Assembly: GCA_031180665.1 (NCBI GenBank)
Contig: JAPSLP010000011.1
Location: 1-64,000 of the forward strand
Source: Cupriavidus sp.
Lineage (GTDB): Bacteria > Pseudomonadota > Gammaproteobacteria > Burkholderiales > Burkholderiaceae
Direction of reading: 5' to 3'
Length of the DNA: 64,000 nucleotides
The notes under the pieces are model-generated. The model saw nothing but the letters and a program-made list of their open reading frames with translations, did no database searches and was not told where the DNA came from. The position numbers and the translations under genes were made by a program. Below, in pieces: positions 1 to 9,414 of this stretch; within the stretch, counting starts at the first letter, position 1; every line of letters starts with the position of its first letter.

Positions 1-132
1 GTTGTGCGCCCGGACGACGCGCGAACACAGCGCGGGCCGCTCGCGGCGCCGTGCAAAACAAGTGGATGCGGGTCTTGCAAGCGTCGGCGTCAGCCGTCCA
101 CCTGCATGCATGTCATAGAGCTGGAGTTTTTC

Positions 133-330
133 ATGCCGAAGATGAAGACCAAGAAAAGCGCTTCCAAGCGCTTTACTGCGCGTCCGAACGGTTCGTTCAA
201 GCGTGGCCAGGCCTTCAAGCGTCACATCCTGACGAAGAAGACCACCAAGAACAAGCGGCAACTGCGTGGCACTCAGGACGTCCATGAGACGAACCTGAAG
301 TCCGTTCGCGCGATGATGCCCTACGCCTAA
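133..330 (+). CDS. rpmI: 50S ribosomal protein L35
   Basis: Structural protein of the large ribosomal subunit. The 65-residue product is the normal length for bL35 and has its typical start [10 protein letters not shown], followed by a lysine/arginine-rich body ([12 protein letters not shown]) and a tail ending AMMPYA. The open frame extends further upstream, but this ATG gives the conserved L35 N-terminus, so it is taken as the start. It is followed 28 bp later by rplT, the usual infC-rpmI-rplT order; infC must lie just outside the left edge because none of the three forward frames in bases 1-132 shows a recognisable IF3 end. Identification is very secure. Confidence 0.98.
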   Translation: MPKMKTKKSASKRFTARPNGSFKRGQAFKRHILTKKTTKNKRQLRGTQDVHETNLKSVRAMMPYA

Positions 331-358
331 CCCCTGACGAAAACGAAAGGAGAGTTTC

Positions 359-715
359 ATGCCTCGAGTCAAACGTGGGGTCACCGCACGGGCCCGCCAC
401 AAGAAAGTCATCGACGCTGCCAAGGGTTACCGCGGCCGTCGCAATAATGTCTATCGCATCGCCAAGCAGGCGGTCATGCGTGCTGGCCAGTACGCATACC
501 GCGATCGTCGCAACAAGAAGCGCGTGTTCCGCGCCCTCTGGATTGCACGTATCAACGCGGCGACGCGTGAGCATGGCATGACCTACAGCGTGTTCATGAA
601 CGGTCTGAAGAAGGCCTCGATTGAGCTGGACCGCAAGGTGCTGTCGGACATGGCGATTCACGACAAGCCTGCCTTTGCCGCCATCGTCAACCAGGTGAAA
701 GCCGCCGTTGCCTGA
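359..715 (+). CDS. rplT: 50S ribosomal protein L20
   Basis: Binds 23S rRNA early in assembly of the large subunit; in other bacteria it also represses its own operon. The 118-residue protein has the conserved start [16 protein letters not shown] and the helical basic N-terminal half ([17 protein letters not shown]) followed by the globular RNA-binding C-terminal domain. Length matches the family. A good Shine-Dalgarno (AAAGGAGAG) sits just before the ATG. It is co-transcribed with rpmI. A hairpin with a run of nine T follows before pheS. Confidence 0.98.
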   Translation: MPRVKRGVTARARHKKVIDAAKGYRGRRNNVYRIAKQAVMRAGQYAYRDRRNKKRVFRALWIARINAATREHGMTYSVFMNGLKKASIELDRKVLSDMAIHDKPAFAAIVNQVKAAVA

Positions 716-795
716 TGCCGGTTCCGGTCGCGCGAGCGACCGGGCGCATGCACCGACCGCAAGGTCGAAAGCGGCCTCCGCCAAGGGGTCGCCGA

Positions 796-828
796 AACGG
801 GGCTCCGAATCGAGTCCCGTTTTTTTTT
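796..828 (+). terminator. Rho-independent terminator between rplT and pheS
   Basis: The arms AACGGGGCTC and GAGTCCCGTT enclose a six-base loop and run directly into nine T. It would end rpmI-rplT transcripts or act as a partial or attenuating stop before pheST. No Phe-rich leader peptide was seen between rplT and the hairpin, so phe attenuation of the enterobacterial pheM type is not supported. Confidence 0.85.
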
Positions 829-886
829 GCCGGTCCTGCCGTGTGCGGGGCCGGGAGCCATACACCATTCATCGCCGACCACCGCC

Positions 887-1930
887 ATGTCACTGGATCC
901 GGACCAAATCGTCGCCGACGCGCAGGCCGCCTTCGCCGCCGCCAACGACAACGCCACGCTGGAAAACGAGAAAGCGCGCTTTCTCGGCAAGACCGGCGCG
1001 CTGACCGAGCTGCTCAAGGGCCTCGGAAAACTGGACCCGGAGGCCCGCAAGGAGCAGGGCGCCCGCATCAACCAGGCCAAGCAGCAGGTCGAGGCCGCGC
1101 TGCAGGCGCGCCGCCAGGCGCTGGCCGACGCGCTGATGAACGCCCGGCTGGCGGCCGAGGCCATCGATGTCACACTGCCCGGGCGCGCCGTCGCGCGCGG
1201 CAGCCTGCATCCGGTCATGCGCACCTGGGAGCGCGTCGAGCAGATCTTCGGCTCGATCGGCTTCGATGTCGCCGACGGTCCCGAGATCGAGACCGACTGG
1301 ATGAATTTCACGGCATTGAACAATCCGGACAACCACCCGGCGCGTTCGATGCAGGACACGTTCTATGTCGACGGCCGCGACAGCGAAGGCAAGCTGCTGC
1401 TGTTGCGCACGCATACCAGCCCGATGCAGGTCCGCTATGCGCGCATGCACGTCGAGAAGTACCGCGGCAAGGCGATGCCGCCGATCAAGGTGATCTGCCC
1501 CGGCCGCACCTATCGCGTCGACAGCGACGCCACCCATTCGCCGATGTTCAACCAGGTCGAAGGCCTGTGGATCGGCGAGAACGTCAGCTTTGCCGACCTG
1601 AAGGGCGTCTATACCGATTTCCTGCGCAAGTTCTTCGAGCGCGACGATATCCAGGTGCGCTTCCGTCCGTCGTACTTCCCCTTCACGGAGCCGTCGGCCG
1701 AGATCGACATGGCCTTCGAGGAAGGCAAGAATGCGGGCCGCTGGCTGGAGATTTCGGGCTCCGGCCAGGTGCACCCGAATGTCATGCGCAACATGGGGCT
1801 GGACCCCGAGCGCTATATCGGCTTCGCGTTCGGCTCGGGGCTGGAGCGGCTGACGATGCTGCGCTATGGCATCAATGACCTGCGCCTGTTCTTCGAAGGC
1901 GACGTGCGTTTCCTGCGCCAGTTCGCGTGA
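887..1930 (+). CDS. pheS: Phenylalanine-tRNA ligase alpha subunit
   Basis: Catalytic subunit of the alpha2-beta2 phenylalanyl-tRNA synthetase, which charges tRNA-Phe in the cytoplasm. The 347-residue length is typical. Visible are the N-terminal coiled-coil arm (about residues 1-90), the class II core with motif 2 around [12 protein letters not shown], and motif 3 near the C-terminus ([14 protein letters not shown]). The frame opens 60 bp upstream, but the ATG giving MSLDPDQIV starts where family members do. pheT follows after 121 bp on the same strand. Confidence 0.97.
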   Translation: MSLDPDQIVADAQAAFAAANDNATLENEKARFLGKTGALTELLKGLGKLDPEARKEQGARINQAKQQVEAALQARRQALADALMNARLAAEAIDVTLPGRAVARGSLHPVMRTWERVEQIFGSIGFDVADGPEIETDWMNFTALNNPDNHPARSMQDTFYVDGRDSEGKLLLLRTHTSPMQVRYARMHVEKYRGKAMPPIKVICPGRTYRVDSDATHSPMFNQVEGLWIGENVSFADLKGVYTDFLRKFFERDDIQVRFRPSYFPFTEPSAEIDMAFEEGKNAGRWLEISGSGQVHPNVMRNMGLDPERYIGFAFGSGLERLTMLRYGINDLRLFFEGDVRFLRQFA

Positions 1931-2051
1931 AGGCATCAGGCGCGTGAATTCGCCGCGCCTTGCCTGCCGCCGCGAACGGCCGTAGCGTCATCGTCGAACC
2001 CTGGCGGCGCCATGCCGCCGCCCACCGCATACCCACCGGATCAGTAGCGCC

Positions 2052-4499
2052 ATGCAATTCTCGGAATCCTGGCTTCGTACCTTCGTCAATCCCGACAATC
2101 TGACCACCGACGCACTTTCGCACCGCCTGACCATGGCCGGGCTGGAAGTCGAGGAAGTCGGGCCGGTCGCGCCGCCGTTCGACAAGATCGTGGTCGCCCG
2201 CGTGCTGGCCACCGAGCGCCATCCGAACGCCGATCGCCTCAACGTCTGCCAGGTCGATGCCGGCACCGGCGAAACCCTGCAGATCGTTTGCGGTGCGCCC
2301 AACGTCAAGCCCGGCATCCTGGTGCCGTGCGCACTGGTCGGCGCGGTGCTGCCGCCGACCGAGGCGGGCGGCAAGCCGTTCGAGATCAAGGTCGGCAAGC
2401 TGCGTGGCGTCGAAAGCTACGGCATGCTGTGCTCGGCGCGCGAGCTGAAGCTGTCCGAGGACCATGAAGGGCTGCTGATCCTGCCCGACGACGCGCCGGT
2501 GGGCGAGAACATCCGCCGCTATCTGGATCTCGACGACCAGGTCTTCGTGATCAAGCTGACGCCCAACAAGGCGGACTGCCTGTCGATTCACGGTGTCGCG
2601 CGCGAAGTCGCGGCGCTCACCGGTGCACCGCTGACGCTGCCGGCGATGGAGCCGGTGGCGGTCACGATCGACGACCGCCTGCCGGTCAGGATTTCCGCGC
2701 CCGATCTGTGCGGCCGATTCAGCGGCCGCGTGATCCGCGACGTCAATGCCCGCGCCGCAACGCCGGCGTGGATGGTGCAGCGGCTCGAGCGCGCCGGCCA
2801 GCGCAGCATCTCGGCGCTGGTCGACATCTCGAACTACGTGATGCTCGAACTGGGCCGTCCCTCGCATGTGTTCGATCTGGACAAGATCCACGGCGGGCTC
2901 GATGTGCGCTGGGGCCGCAAGGGCGAGCAGCTGAAGCTGCTGAACGGCAATACCGTCGAGGTCGACGAGACCGTCGGCGTGATCGCCGACGACAAGGAAA
3001 TCGAAAGCCTGGCCGGCATCATGGGCGGCGACAGCACCGCCGTGACGCTGGACACGACCAACATCTACCTCGAAGCCGCCTTCTGGTGGCCGCAGGCGAT
3101 CCAGGGCCGTGCACGCCGCTACAACTTCTCGACCGATGCCGCGCATCGCTTCGAGCGCGGCGTCGACTATGCGACCACGGTCGAGCATATCGAGCGCATC
3201 ACTGCGCTGATCCTGCAGATCTGCGGCGGCCAGGCCGGCCCCGTCGACGATCAGGCGGTCAACCTGCCGCAGCGTCCGCCGGTGCGGCTGCGCGTCGCGC
3301 GCGCCGAGCGCGTGCTGGGCATCGCGCTGAACCCGGCCGAGATCGCCGACGTCTTCCAGCGCCTGGGCCTGCCGTTCACGCAGACCGAGGGCGCCGAAGG
3401 CACCGTGTTCGAGGTCACGCCGCCGAGCTATCGCTTCGATCTGGAGATCGAAGAGGACCTGATCGAGGAAGTCGCCCGTATCTACGGCTTCGAGCGTATT
3501 CCGGCGCGGCCCCCGTTCGCCGAGAGCGAGATGCGGCCGACCGGCGAGGCACGGCGTTCCGCCCATGCGGTCCGCCATGCCGTGGCCGCCCGCGACTATC
3601 AGGAGGTGATCAACTTTGCCTTCGTCGAGGAGAAGTGGGAGCGCGATTTCGCCGCCAACGACAACCCGATCCGCCTGCTGAACCCGATCGCCAGCCAACT
3701 GGCCGTCATGCGCTCGACGCTGATCGGTGGCCTGCTCGACAAGGTCCGCTACAACCTGAATCGCAAGGCCGCGCGCGTGCGCTTGTTCGAGGTCGGCCGC
3801 GTGTTCCTGCGCAATGCCGGCACCGCCGACGGCGGCCTGACGGTTGCGGGCTACGATCAACCGATGCGCGTGGCCGGCATCGCCTATGGGCCCGCCTTCG
3901 AAGAGCAGTGGGGTGTGCCAACGCGACCGGTCGACTTCTTCGACATCAAGGGCGATGTCGAGGCGCTGCTGCATCCGCGTCAGGCCCGCTTCGAGCCGGT
4001 CTCGCACCCCGCGCTGCATCCGGGCCGCGCCGCCACCGTGCTGCTCGAGGACAAGCCGATCGGCGTCATCGGCGAATTGCATCCGCAGTGGTTGCAGGCA
4101 TACGAGCTGAGCAACGCGCCGGTGTTGTTCGAGCTGGACCTGGATGCCGTGCGCGACATCGGCATGCCTGGCTATGCCGAGATCTCGAAGTTCCCGGCCG
4201 CCGTGCGTGACCTGGCGCTGGTGGTCAAGCAGACCGCACGCGTGCAGGACCTGACCGATGCGATGCGCGCCGCGCTCGAAAAACAGGGCTTCGGGCGTTA
4301 TTTGCAGAGCCTGGCGCTGTTCGACGAATTCCGCCCGAAAGCCGCTTCCGCGGCCATTGGCGCGGACGAGAAAAGCCTTGCCTTCCGCCTGACCTTGCAA
4401 GATACTGGGGCGACCCTCCAGGACGAGACCGTCGACAGCGCCGTGCGCTGCATGGTCGAAGCCGCCACCGCCGCCTTCGGCGCCCGGCTGCGCGGCTAG
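2052..4499 (+). CDS. pheT: Phenylalanine-tRNA ligase beta subunit
   Basis: Large beta subunit of phenylalanyl-tRNA synthetase, carrying tRNA recognition and the editing site. The 815 residues contain, in order, an EMAP-II-like tRNA-binding domain (about 40-150), the B3/B4 editing region (about 200-390), the B5 domain (about 400-480), the class II-like core and a C-terminal ferredoxin-fold anticodon-binding domain (last 95 residues, beginning [18 protein letters not shown]). Start [14 protein letters not shown] is the usual one. The order pheS-pheT-ihfA matches other proteobacteria. Confidence 0.97.
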   Translation: MQFSESWLRTFVNPDNLTTDALSHRLTMAGLEVEEVGPVAPPFDKIVVARVLATERHPNADRLNVCQVDAGTGETLQIVCGAPNVKPGILVPCALVGAVLPPTEAGGKPFEIKVGKLRGVESYGMLCSARELKLSEDHEGLLILPDDAPVGENIRRYLDLDDQVFVIKLTPNKADCLSIHGVAREVAALTGAPLTLPAMEPVAVTIDDRLPVRISAPDLCGRFSGRVIRDVNARAATPAWMVQRLERAGQRSISALVDISNYVMLELGRPSHVFDLDKIHGGLDVRWGRKGEQLKLLNGNTVEVDETVGVIADDKEIESLAGIMGGDSTAVTLDTTNIYLEAAFWWPQAIQGRARRYNFSTDAAHRFERGVDYATTVEHIERITALILQICGGQAGPVDDQAVNLPQRPPVRLRVARAERVLGIALNPAEIADVFQRLGLPFTQTEGAEGTVFEVTPPSYRFDLEIEEDLIEEVARIYGFERIPARPPFAESEMRPTGEARRSAHAVRHAVAARDYQEVINFAFVEEKWERDFAANDNPIRLLNPIASQLAVMRSTLIGGLLDKVRYNLNRKAARVRLFEVGRVFLRNAGTADGGLTVAGYDQPMRVAGIAYGPAFEEQWGVPTRPVDFFDIKGDVEALLHPRQARFEPVSHPALHPGRAATVLLEDKPIGVIGELHPQWLQAYELSNAPVLFELDLDAVRDIGMPGYAEISKFPAAVRDLALVVKQTARVQDLTDAMRAALEKQGFGRYLQSLALFDEFRPKAASAAIGADEKSLAFRLTLQDTGATLQDETVDSAVRCMVEAATAAFGARLRG

Positions 4500-4559
4500 C
4501 CACAGCCCGAACCTGAATGGGCCGCCCGGGCACCCGCATCCGGGCGGCAGACTGACGAG

Positions 4560-4976
4560 ATGAACGATCAACACGCGACTCTGATGACCGCAGCAGCATT
4601 GGGCGAAGCTGGCGACCGGCACGCGGCTACGCAGGCGGACGAAACGCCGGAACCGCGCGTCGCCGAGGTGCCGACCCTGACCAAGGCCGAACTCGCCGAG
4701 ATGCTGTTCGACCAGGTCGGTCTCAACAAGCGTGAATCGAAGGACATGGTCGAAGCCTTCTTCGACGTGATCCGCGAAGCGTTGGAGCAGGGCGACAGCG
4801 TCAAGCTGTCCGGCTTCGGCAACTTCCAGTTGCGCGACAAGCCGCAACGTCCCGGCCGCAATCCGAAGACCGGCGAAATCATCCCGATCACCGCCCGCCG
4901 CGTGGTGACTTTCCACGCCAGCCAGAAGCTCAAGAGCCTCGTCGAGGAACGCGCCGGCCTGGCGCCCAGCGACTGA
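4560..4976 (+). CDS. ihfA: Integration host factor subunit alpha
   Basis: DNA-bending nucleoid protein that pairs with IhfB. The HU/IHF fold is clear from about residue 40: [20 protein letters not shown], the [10 protein letters not shown] beta segment and the DNA-intercalating arm around [14 protein letters not shown]. At 138 residues it is about 40 longer than the enterobacterial protein because of an acidic, low-complexity N-terminal extension; extensions of this sort are known in some Burkholderiales IhfA. An internal ATG at residue 9 could be the true start. It follows pheT by 60 bp and precedes the MerR gene. Confidence 0.95.
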   Translation: MNDQHATLMTAAALGEAGDRHAATQADETPEPRVAEVPTLTKAELAEMLFDQVGLNKRESKDMVEAFFDVIREALEQGDSVKLSGFGNFQLRDKPQRPGRNPKTGEIIPITARRVVTFHASQKLKSLVEERAGLAPSD

Positions 4977-5121
4977 TTTACCGACTGACCGTCGACAGCC
5001 ATCGCCGCGCGGTGCATTGCCGCTCTTGCGGCCAGTCTGTATGCTGCTGCTGCGCGCCGAATTGGCACGCCATCCCACTCCAACCACCGCCGGCCTGGCC
5101 TGAAACCCGTCCGTCCATTGC

Positions 5122-5565
5122 ATGTCGGATAAATCGAGCGAGCGCATTACGTTGCCGCCCATTCCCGCCAAGCGCTATTTCACCATCGGTGAAGTGAGCG
5201 AACTGTGCGCCGTCAAGCCGCACGTGCTGCGCTATTGGGAACAGGAATTCACGCAACTCAAGCCGGTAAAGCGACGCGGCAACCGGCGCTACTATCAGCA
5301 CCACGAAGTGCTGCTGATCCGCCGCATCCGCGAACTGCTGTACGAGCAGGGCTTCACCATCAACGGCGCGCGCAACCGGCTCGACGAAGGGCGGCATCAC
5401 GCCGAGCCGCCCATGCCGGAAGAGGCCGCACCCTTGCCACCAGCGAGCACGGGAATCGCATCGTCGGCCTCCGTGTTGACCGTGGACGTTCCGGCCTTGC
5501 GCGCCGAACTGATCGCGGTCCAGCACGTGCTGGCGCAACTGAAGCAGATCGCCGCCAAGGACTAA
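5122..5565 (+). CDS. MerR-family transcriptional regulator
   Basis: DNA-binding regulator with an N-terminal winged-helix MerR domain at about residues 15-85 (YFTIGEVSELCAVKPHVLRY, then RRYYQHHEVLLIRRIRELL). The 147-residue length and the ihfA-MerR-tRNA-Pro order match the conserved small MerR protein found downstream of ihfA in many proteobacteria. The C-terminal part is short, with an Ala/Pro-rich linker and a helix, and has no cysteine metal site, so it is not a metal sensor. The target is unknown. Confidence 0.88.
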   Translation: MSDKSSERITLPPIPAKRYFTIGEVSELCAVKPHVLRYWEQEFTQLKPVKRRGNRRYYQHHEVLLIRRIRELLYEQGFTINGARNRLDEGRHHAEPPMPEEAAPLPPASTGIASSASVLTVDVPALRAELIAVQHVLAQLKQIAAKD

Positions 5566-5585
5566 AAATTGCGCTCCACCGCCTA

Positions 5586-5613
5586 TTCATTTCGGTGGGG
5601 CTTCTGATATACT
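5586..5613 (+). promoter_or_regulatory. Probable sigma-70 promoter of tRNA-Pro
   Basis: A good -10 box TATACT ends 10 bp before the tRNA 5' end. The best -35 candidate at 16 bp spacing is TTCATT, which is weak. Confidence 0.5.
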
Positions 5614-5623
5614 CTTGTGCTTT

Positions 5624-5747
<124 letters not shown>

Positions 5748-5788
5748 TACGGTAGTGGCCTCTATGCAGGCAGTTAGAAGGTTTCTAA

Positions 5789-6325
5789 TTAATCTTGCTT
5801 GGCATTGTCTGCCGGCAGATTCAGCCGAACGATGGACACCGGCACCTCTCGCTGCTTGATGTAATCCTCGGTCGTCGATCGATCCGTGTGAGTCCCCGCA
5901 ACCTGCAGCGCATCGAGATCATAGCCAGCTCGCCTGGCATCGGTCATTGCCTTCGCGATGTCCTTGACCGTGTAGTTCTTGTGAGCGAGTTTTGCCCGCA
6001 CCATCGCTTCCCTCCATGCTTGCAGGCAGGCGTCCGCGGTCTTCGGCTGCCCATCCTGATCGAGGATGACGTAGTCGTCGGTGATCGATTGCACCTTGAC
6101 CCGCCGGCGCAGCTCTTCCGCGCGTTTCAAGACCGCTTCGATCTCAGGCGTGATGGGCCAGTCAACCGCCGCGCCGCTGCTGTCTTCCGTCTTGGTAGGG
6201 ACGAAGCGGATCAGACGCGTCTGCCAATCGATCTGCGAAAGTCGGAGCAGGCGAATGTCCGTCGAACGCTGAACGGTCAGATAGCATAGGTCGACAAACA
6301 CTTGCATTTCCGGACCGGTCGGCAC
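5789..6325 (-). pseudogene. Tyrosine recombinase (phage integrase), C-terminal remnant
   Basis: Only the catalytic half of an integrase remains (about 178 codons from a GTG). The box I region is recognisable (QRSTDIRLLRLSQIDW), and so is the nucleophile segment TDRSTTEDYIKQR with its tyrosine. The middle of the active site is damaged. Where HDLRAK-type sequence should be, the frame reads VKDIAKAMTDA, without the His and Arg, and the later GH is GT. The N-terminal core-binding and arm-binding domains are missing. Upstream the frame runs into the end of a DUF2188 gene, so a deletion or recombination joined the two. It almost certainly integrated the element at tRNA-Pro and is now inactive. Confidence 0.85.
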
Positions 6326-6533
6326 TTTGGCCGTTGCCGAAGCTATTGCGTTCCCGAATCTGGCCGTCGCGGCCGCGTATCACTAGTTCGACATTGGTTC
6401 GCTTTGCCATCGCGGTGGCGGTCTTGATTGCCTCCTCTTGGGATGGGAACAGGACGTTAGAGCGGCCCGCTCCTTCCGTCTCGATCGTCCAGCCATTTCC
6501 ATGAGCCGGCACTACATGGATGCTCCCTTCCAT
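6162..6533 (-). CDS. DUF2188 protein fused by a junction to integrase DNA
   Basis: Residues 1 to about 62 are a DUF2188 domain: MEGSIHVVPAHGNGWTI, SQEEAIKTATAMAKRT, then VELVIRGRDGQIRERNSFGN. Paralogues at 8603 and 13858 end a few residues after this RNSFGN/RNSFGH motif. Here the frame instead continues for about 60 residues through the integrase remnant in another frame, giving a meaningless tail. A strong AGGAGG lies 7 bp before the ATG. DUF2188 proteins are small, uncharacterised and common in Burkholderiales. Whether this chimeric copy is expressed is unknown; base 6345 is roughly the junction. Confidence 0.75.
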   Translation of the reverse strand: MEGSIHVVPAHGNGWTIETEGAGRSNVLFPSQEEAIKTATAMAKRTNVELVIRGRDGQIRERNSFGNGQSADRSGNASVCRPMLSDRSAFDGHSPAPTFADRLADASDPLRPYQDGRQQRRGG

Positions 6534-7242
6534 GGTGGCCTCCTAAGCGTTCGACACAAGCGAGTAGCAAAAAATATGGCGCCGGGAGGGGACCGGTCGC
6601 CATAAGGTCGCGCAGGGGCGCGCGGGGGCGCGCGGGGGAAACGATGTGATACGGGGCGTCGGCTGCAGACGGCGCAAGGGGGATTGCAAACTAGGCCTAC
6701 CAAGCAACAGTCCGGCGGCGGTCGTGTAAGTGCACTACCGGGCTCAGGAGGTACGCTTAAGCGATGGACTGGCAGATTTCAGCCGCAAGCCTTCCGGCCC
6801 TCAGGGATAGCGGAATTACCGGTCGAGAAGAAAATGCGCGCACACCAGGCGAAGGCGGCGGAGGGCCAGCACCCTAGAAGGGGGGGCGCTCAGTTGATGG
6901 GCGCGGAGCCGCTGAGGTCGGTCGTGACAATACGGCGGGCCACTTCCATGCAGCCGAGATGCAAGCAATTGACGCCGGACGGAGTCGGTACCAATACCTT
7001 AGAGGCGGGCCCTAGGGAGCAAATCGCTTGGAGTACACTCCGCCGCCCGATGAACGAGGCGGATTCTATTGCAGGTCGGCAGGTCGGTACATAGCTTGGG
7101 TCGTCGCTGTTCAATTGTCGGGCGCTCGCCTTACTTGGCGCAGGCTCGACCGGAGTTGATTAGTCTCTCCCGTCGACGATGGTGCGGAAGTTGCAGCCCT
7201 TCTGATCTCTACATCAACGGCGTAAGCCGCAAGGAGAGCGAT
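6534..7242. other. 709-bp stretch without a convincing gene
   Basis: Open frames of 63 to 136 codons cross this stretch but have low-complexity composition, lack ribosome sites and resemble nothing recognised. A G-rich tandem run of GCGCGGGGG-type units lies near 6610-6640. It is probably decayed element DNA; a promoter for the DUF378 gene should lie in its right end. Confidence 0.5.
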
Positions 7243-7467
7243 ATGGCACGACCGACTTCGACGTTAGGCGCGATCAGCCTCATTTTGCTGATCATTGGTG
7301 GACTGAACTGGGGGCTAGTGGGCTTGGCAGACTTCGACCTCGTTGCCGCGCTATTTGGTGAAGGCTCTCTGCTATCACGGATTGTCTATGTACTTGTTGG
7401 CTTAGCCGCCATTGTGTCGGCCGTGCTCTTTACCAAGCTCGTCCGAGTGGAGCCGTCCCACGCCTAA
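7243..7467 (+). CDS. DUF378 small membrane protein
   Basis: The 74-residue inner-membrane protein has two hydrophobic helices (about residues 9-30 and 46-66). The family signature is visible as GGLNWGLVGL and, after the second helix start, IVYVLVGLAAI. A good AAGGAG precedes the ATG by 6 bp. The frame opens earlier, but upstream sequence does not fit the family. The function of DUF378 proteins is not known. It lies inside the tRNA-Pro element; a fragment of a second DUF378 gene sits just outside the right attachment repeat (8345-8405). Confidence 0.85.
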   Translation: MARPTSTLGAISLILLIIGGLNWGLVGLADFDLVAALFGEGSLLSRIVYVLVGLAAIVSAVLFTKLVRVEPSHA

Positions 7468-7531
7468 GCCCTTGTGCTAGAGCAACCGGTTACCGTCGAC
7501 GCCGGATGGCTTCCAGTCCGGTGAGAACTGC

Positions 7532-7563
7532 AAAAAAAACGGCGCCGGACGGGGGCGGGCGCC
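7532..7563 (-). terminator. Terminator downstream of the SOS-controlled gene
   Basis: Read on the minus strand, two GGCGCC blocks pair around a short C-rich loop and are followed by eight T. It lies 153 bp beyond the stop of the gene at 7717-8028, which is the only upstream minus-strand gene nearby. Confidence 0.75.
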
Positions 7564-7716
7564 GATCGAAATCGCGTTGGGATCGCGAGGGTCAAAGTTG
7601 CGGCGCCACAGTGGGTTCCAGCGCGCCGGAGCGTAACTCTTATCGGCTGCCGAATACATATCTGTAGGTTGTTGTGTTCGGCCATTGGACCCTTCAGCGG
7701 GGCGCGTTGCGGACCG

Positions 7717-8028
7717 TTATTTGCCGGCGTCGGAATCCCAGGCGCCGTGCACTGGCTCCGCCCGGTAGGCTGACCAGAACACGTGTGAGCTCTTGTGATG
7801 GTGCGCGATCCTTCGCTCGAAGAAGATCCGGACGCGCCCCTGGTATTCGGTGTCGACCTCTGCCTCGGCGTGCTCTGGGCCCGTTCGGGTGGGCGGCGGG
7901 AGAGTGCGCATCGCCTCTGCGATCTTGTGGCCGCCGACATAAGTCAGCATGCCAGTCTGAGGCGAGGCGCGCGGCGTGGCGTTTGACGAGGGGAGCTGGC
8001 AGCCGTTGGGGAGTTTGCTGTTGCCCAT
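7717..8028 (-). CDS. Small protein of unknown function under LexA control
   Basis: A 103-residue soluble protein beginning MGNSKLPNGCQLPSSN; the central parts LTYVGGHKIAEAMRTL and EYQGRVRIFFERRIAHHHK look folded and basic, and no signal peptide or membrane segment is present. The start chosen is the ATG 15 bp downstream of a textbook LexA operator; the frame stays open further upstream through the tRNA repeat, which cannot be coding. No known family is recognised. Position inside a decayed element and SOS control suggest a phage-derived or damage-response role, for example in excision, recombination or growth control, but that is inference only. Confidence 0.72.
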   Translation of the reverse strand: MGNSKLPNGCQLPSSNATPRASPQTGMLTYVGGHKIAEAMRTLPPPTRTGPEHAEAEVDTEYQGRVRIFFERRIAHHHKSSHVFWSAYRAEPVHGAWDSDAGK

Positions 8029-8043
8029 GATGCACTCTACGCA

Positions 8044-8063
8044 TACTGTATGGATATACAGTA
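8044..8063 (-). promoter_or_regulatory. LexA operator (SOS box)
   Basis: TACTGTATGGATATACAGTA has 8-bp perfect inverted arms (TACTGTAT/ATACAGTA) around GGAT, and matches the E. coli-type consensus TACTG(TA)5CAGTA at both conserved ends. It ends 15 bp before the ATG of the gene at 7717-8028, so bound LexA would block transcription of that gene until DNA damage. Confidence 0.9.
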
Positions 8064-8227
8064 TAGCGTGGGTGAGAGCGGCGGCAAATCGGCTTGCGAA
8101 GTGTCCAATATGGACTCGCGCTGGCCGCGGAAAGCCGCATCCTGTCGCGGGGCCATCCTGCAAAACTTGTTGGACACATATACCCGCAACCCGCGCGGTT
8201 GTTCGGAGTGCAGCATGCGGCTCACCC

Positions 8228-8321
<94 letters not shown>

Positions 8322-8344
8322 CATGGTAGCGCGCTCAGGGCAGG

Positions 8345-8405
8345 GTGGCCGCCATCGTGTCTTCCGTGCTGTTTGCCCGGCTCGTTCGCATGAAGCCGTT
8401 GCACC
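8345..8405 (+). pseudogene. DUF378 gene fragment (3' end)
   Basis: Translation reads MAAIVSSVLFARLVRMKPLH, closely matching the end of the intact DUF378 protein at 7243-7467 (LAAIVSAVLFTKLVRVEPSH). The first two thirds of the gene are absent and no stop follows at the family position. It starts 24 bp outside attR. Bases 8406-8602 hold no gene. Confidence 0.65.
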
Positions 8406-8602
8406 TGCAAGTACTGGGGCCGCCCTTGCCGCCCGCCTCACTCTTCCGCGCGGCGGGCCCTCTCTGTCCGGCAGCCCCGGCTCTGCCCCGGTTTGCCGCT
8501 GCACGCGAGTTGCCGGACGTAGCAGCCCGAGCCAGCCCCTCATGACGTTTGCGAGACCGCAGCTGGATAGGCGTCTCAGCAGGCCGCCGGGCTCCAACAC
8601 GT

Positions 8603-8827
8603 CTAACCCTTGATGTCGCGCGGTTCGTTGCCGAAGCTGTTTCGCTCGCGGATCCGGCCGTCGTCGCCGTGGATGATCAGCTCGACCTTTGCCTGCTGTG
8701 CTGCCTCGGTGCCAGATGCAATGGCTTCCTGCTGGGTATCGTAGGTCGGGCCGGTGCCGTCGGTGTCTTCGATCCGGACCGTCCATTTGCCGCCGTCTGC
8801 CGGCACGACGTGGACATTTCCTGCCAT
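8603..8827 (-). CDS. DUF2188 family protein
   Basis: Complete 74-residue DUF2188 protein: MAGNVHVVPADGGKWTVRI, then TQQEAIASGTEAAQQAKVEL and the terminal GRIRERNSFGNEPRDIKG. An AAGGAG lies 6 bp before this ATG; an in-frame ATG two codons upstream is too close to the ribosome site. It is predicted soluble, with a beta-beta-alpha-beta pattern and alternating acidic and basic residues. The function is unknown. It is one of five copies in 8 kb, all on the minus strand. Confidence 0.85.
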   Translation of the reverse strand: MAGNVHVVPADGGKWTVRIEDTDGTGPTYDTQQEAIASGTEAAQQAKVELIIHGDDGRIRERNSFGNEPRDIKG

Positions 8828-9151
8828 GGGCATCTCCTTACGGATGTCGTTTCCGTTGTACGCGACGGCATCGGCAACCGGTATAGGACCACGTCCGACA
8901 CGCGCGAGCGAGCGGTCGAGCGTTGTGCATTGCCTCGAATTGCTGCGGATCCTCGGCCGGAGCCGTGGCTCGCCACTTGGAAGGCGCCTGCGTGCCACTG
9001 TCACGCCCCATGGACGGAGCGAGCCCGAAGACGTGCATCGCAAACGTTCGATTTCCGGCTCAGTATCGAAGATTCCCGTCACCGCTCGCTTCATTGTTGC
9101 CGGTCGGCTTGGCACCATGACAGCTCCCCAACCCCCTGAAGGGAGGAACGT
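8828..9151. other. 324-bp stretch without a recognised gene
   Basis: Several overlapping frames of 60 to 150 codons run through it in all phases, none with family resemblance. It should contain the divergent promoters for the DUF2188 gene to the left and the small gene to the right. Confidence 0.4.
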
Positions 9152-9382
9152 ATGGACGAAAGCCATTCGCAACAGCTGGTCAAGCATCTGAGAGAGATCG
9201 TCGAGCGGCTCGACGACATGTCGTATTACGCCGCCTCGTCGACAAGCCAGCGAGTCCATTTGGCCGCTTTGGCAATGCAGGGACTCGTTACGAGCATGTC
9301 GGGAGAGCTGGAAGTCGCCGCTGCCGCGAAGCGGGCTGTTCAGTACGCGGACGCCTTGATTGCGGCGTTGGAAGACGAGTAG
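9152..9382 (+). CDS. Hypothetical 76-residue helical protein
   Basis: An acidic, probably all-helical cytoplasmic protein (MDESHSQQLVKHLREIVERL, then a second helix around LAALAMQGLVTSMSGEL and a third near the C-terminus). A good GGGAGGAA lies 7 bp before the ATG, and a strong terminator follows 32 bp after the stop, so it looks like a complete single-gene transcript. No family is recognised. It lies in the accessory patchwork right of the tRNA-Pro element. Confidence 0.68.
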   Translation: MDESHSQQLVKHLREIVERLDDMSYYAASSTSQRVHLAALAMQGLVTSMSGELEVAAAAKRAVQYADALIAALEDE

Positions 9383-9414
9383 AAGAGCAGTAGGGCAGTA
9401 GGGCAGCAAGAAAA

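Noticed and set aside
716..795. A Phe-rich leader peptide for pheST attenuation before the terminator
   Set aside because: The short frames ahead of the hairpin contain no cluster of phenylalanine codons.
1872..5171. A 1099-codon minus-strand frame across pheT and ihfA
   Set aside because: It is antisense to certain genes, crosses several gene boundaries and has no recognisable domain.
6684..7094. A 136-codon plus-strand frame in the tRNA-Pro element
   Set aside because: Low-complexity composition, no ribosome site and no family resemblance.
7477..7659. A 60-codon minus-strand frame that looks protein-like
   Set aside because: It contains a strong minus-strand terminator with eight T in its middle and has no ribosome site.
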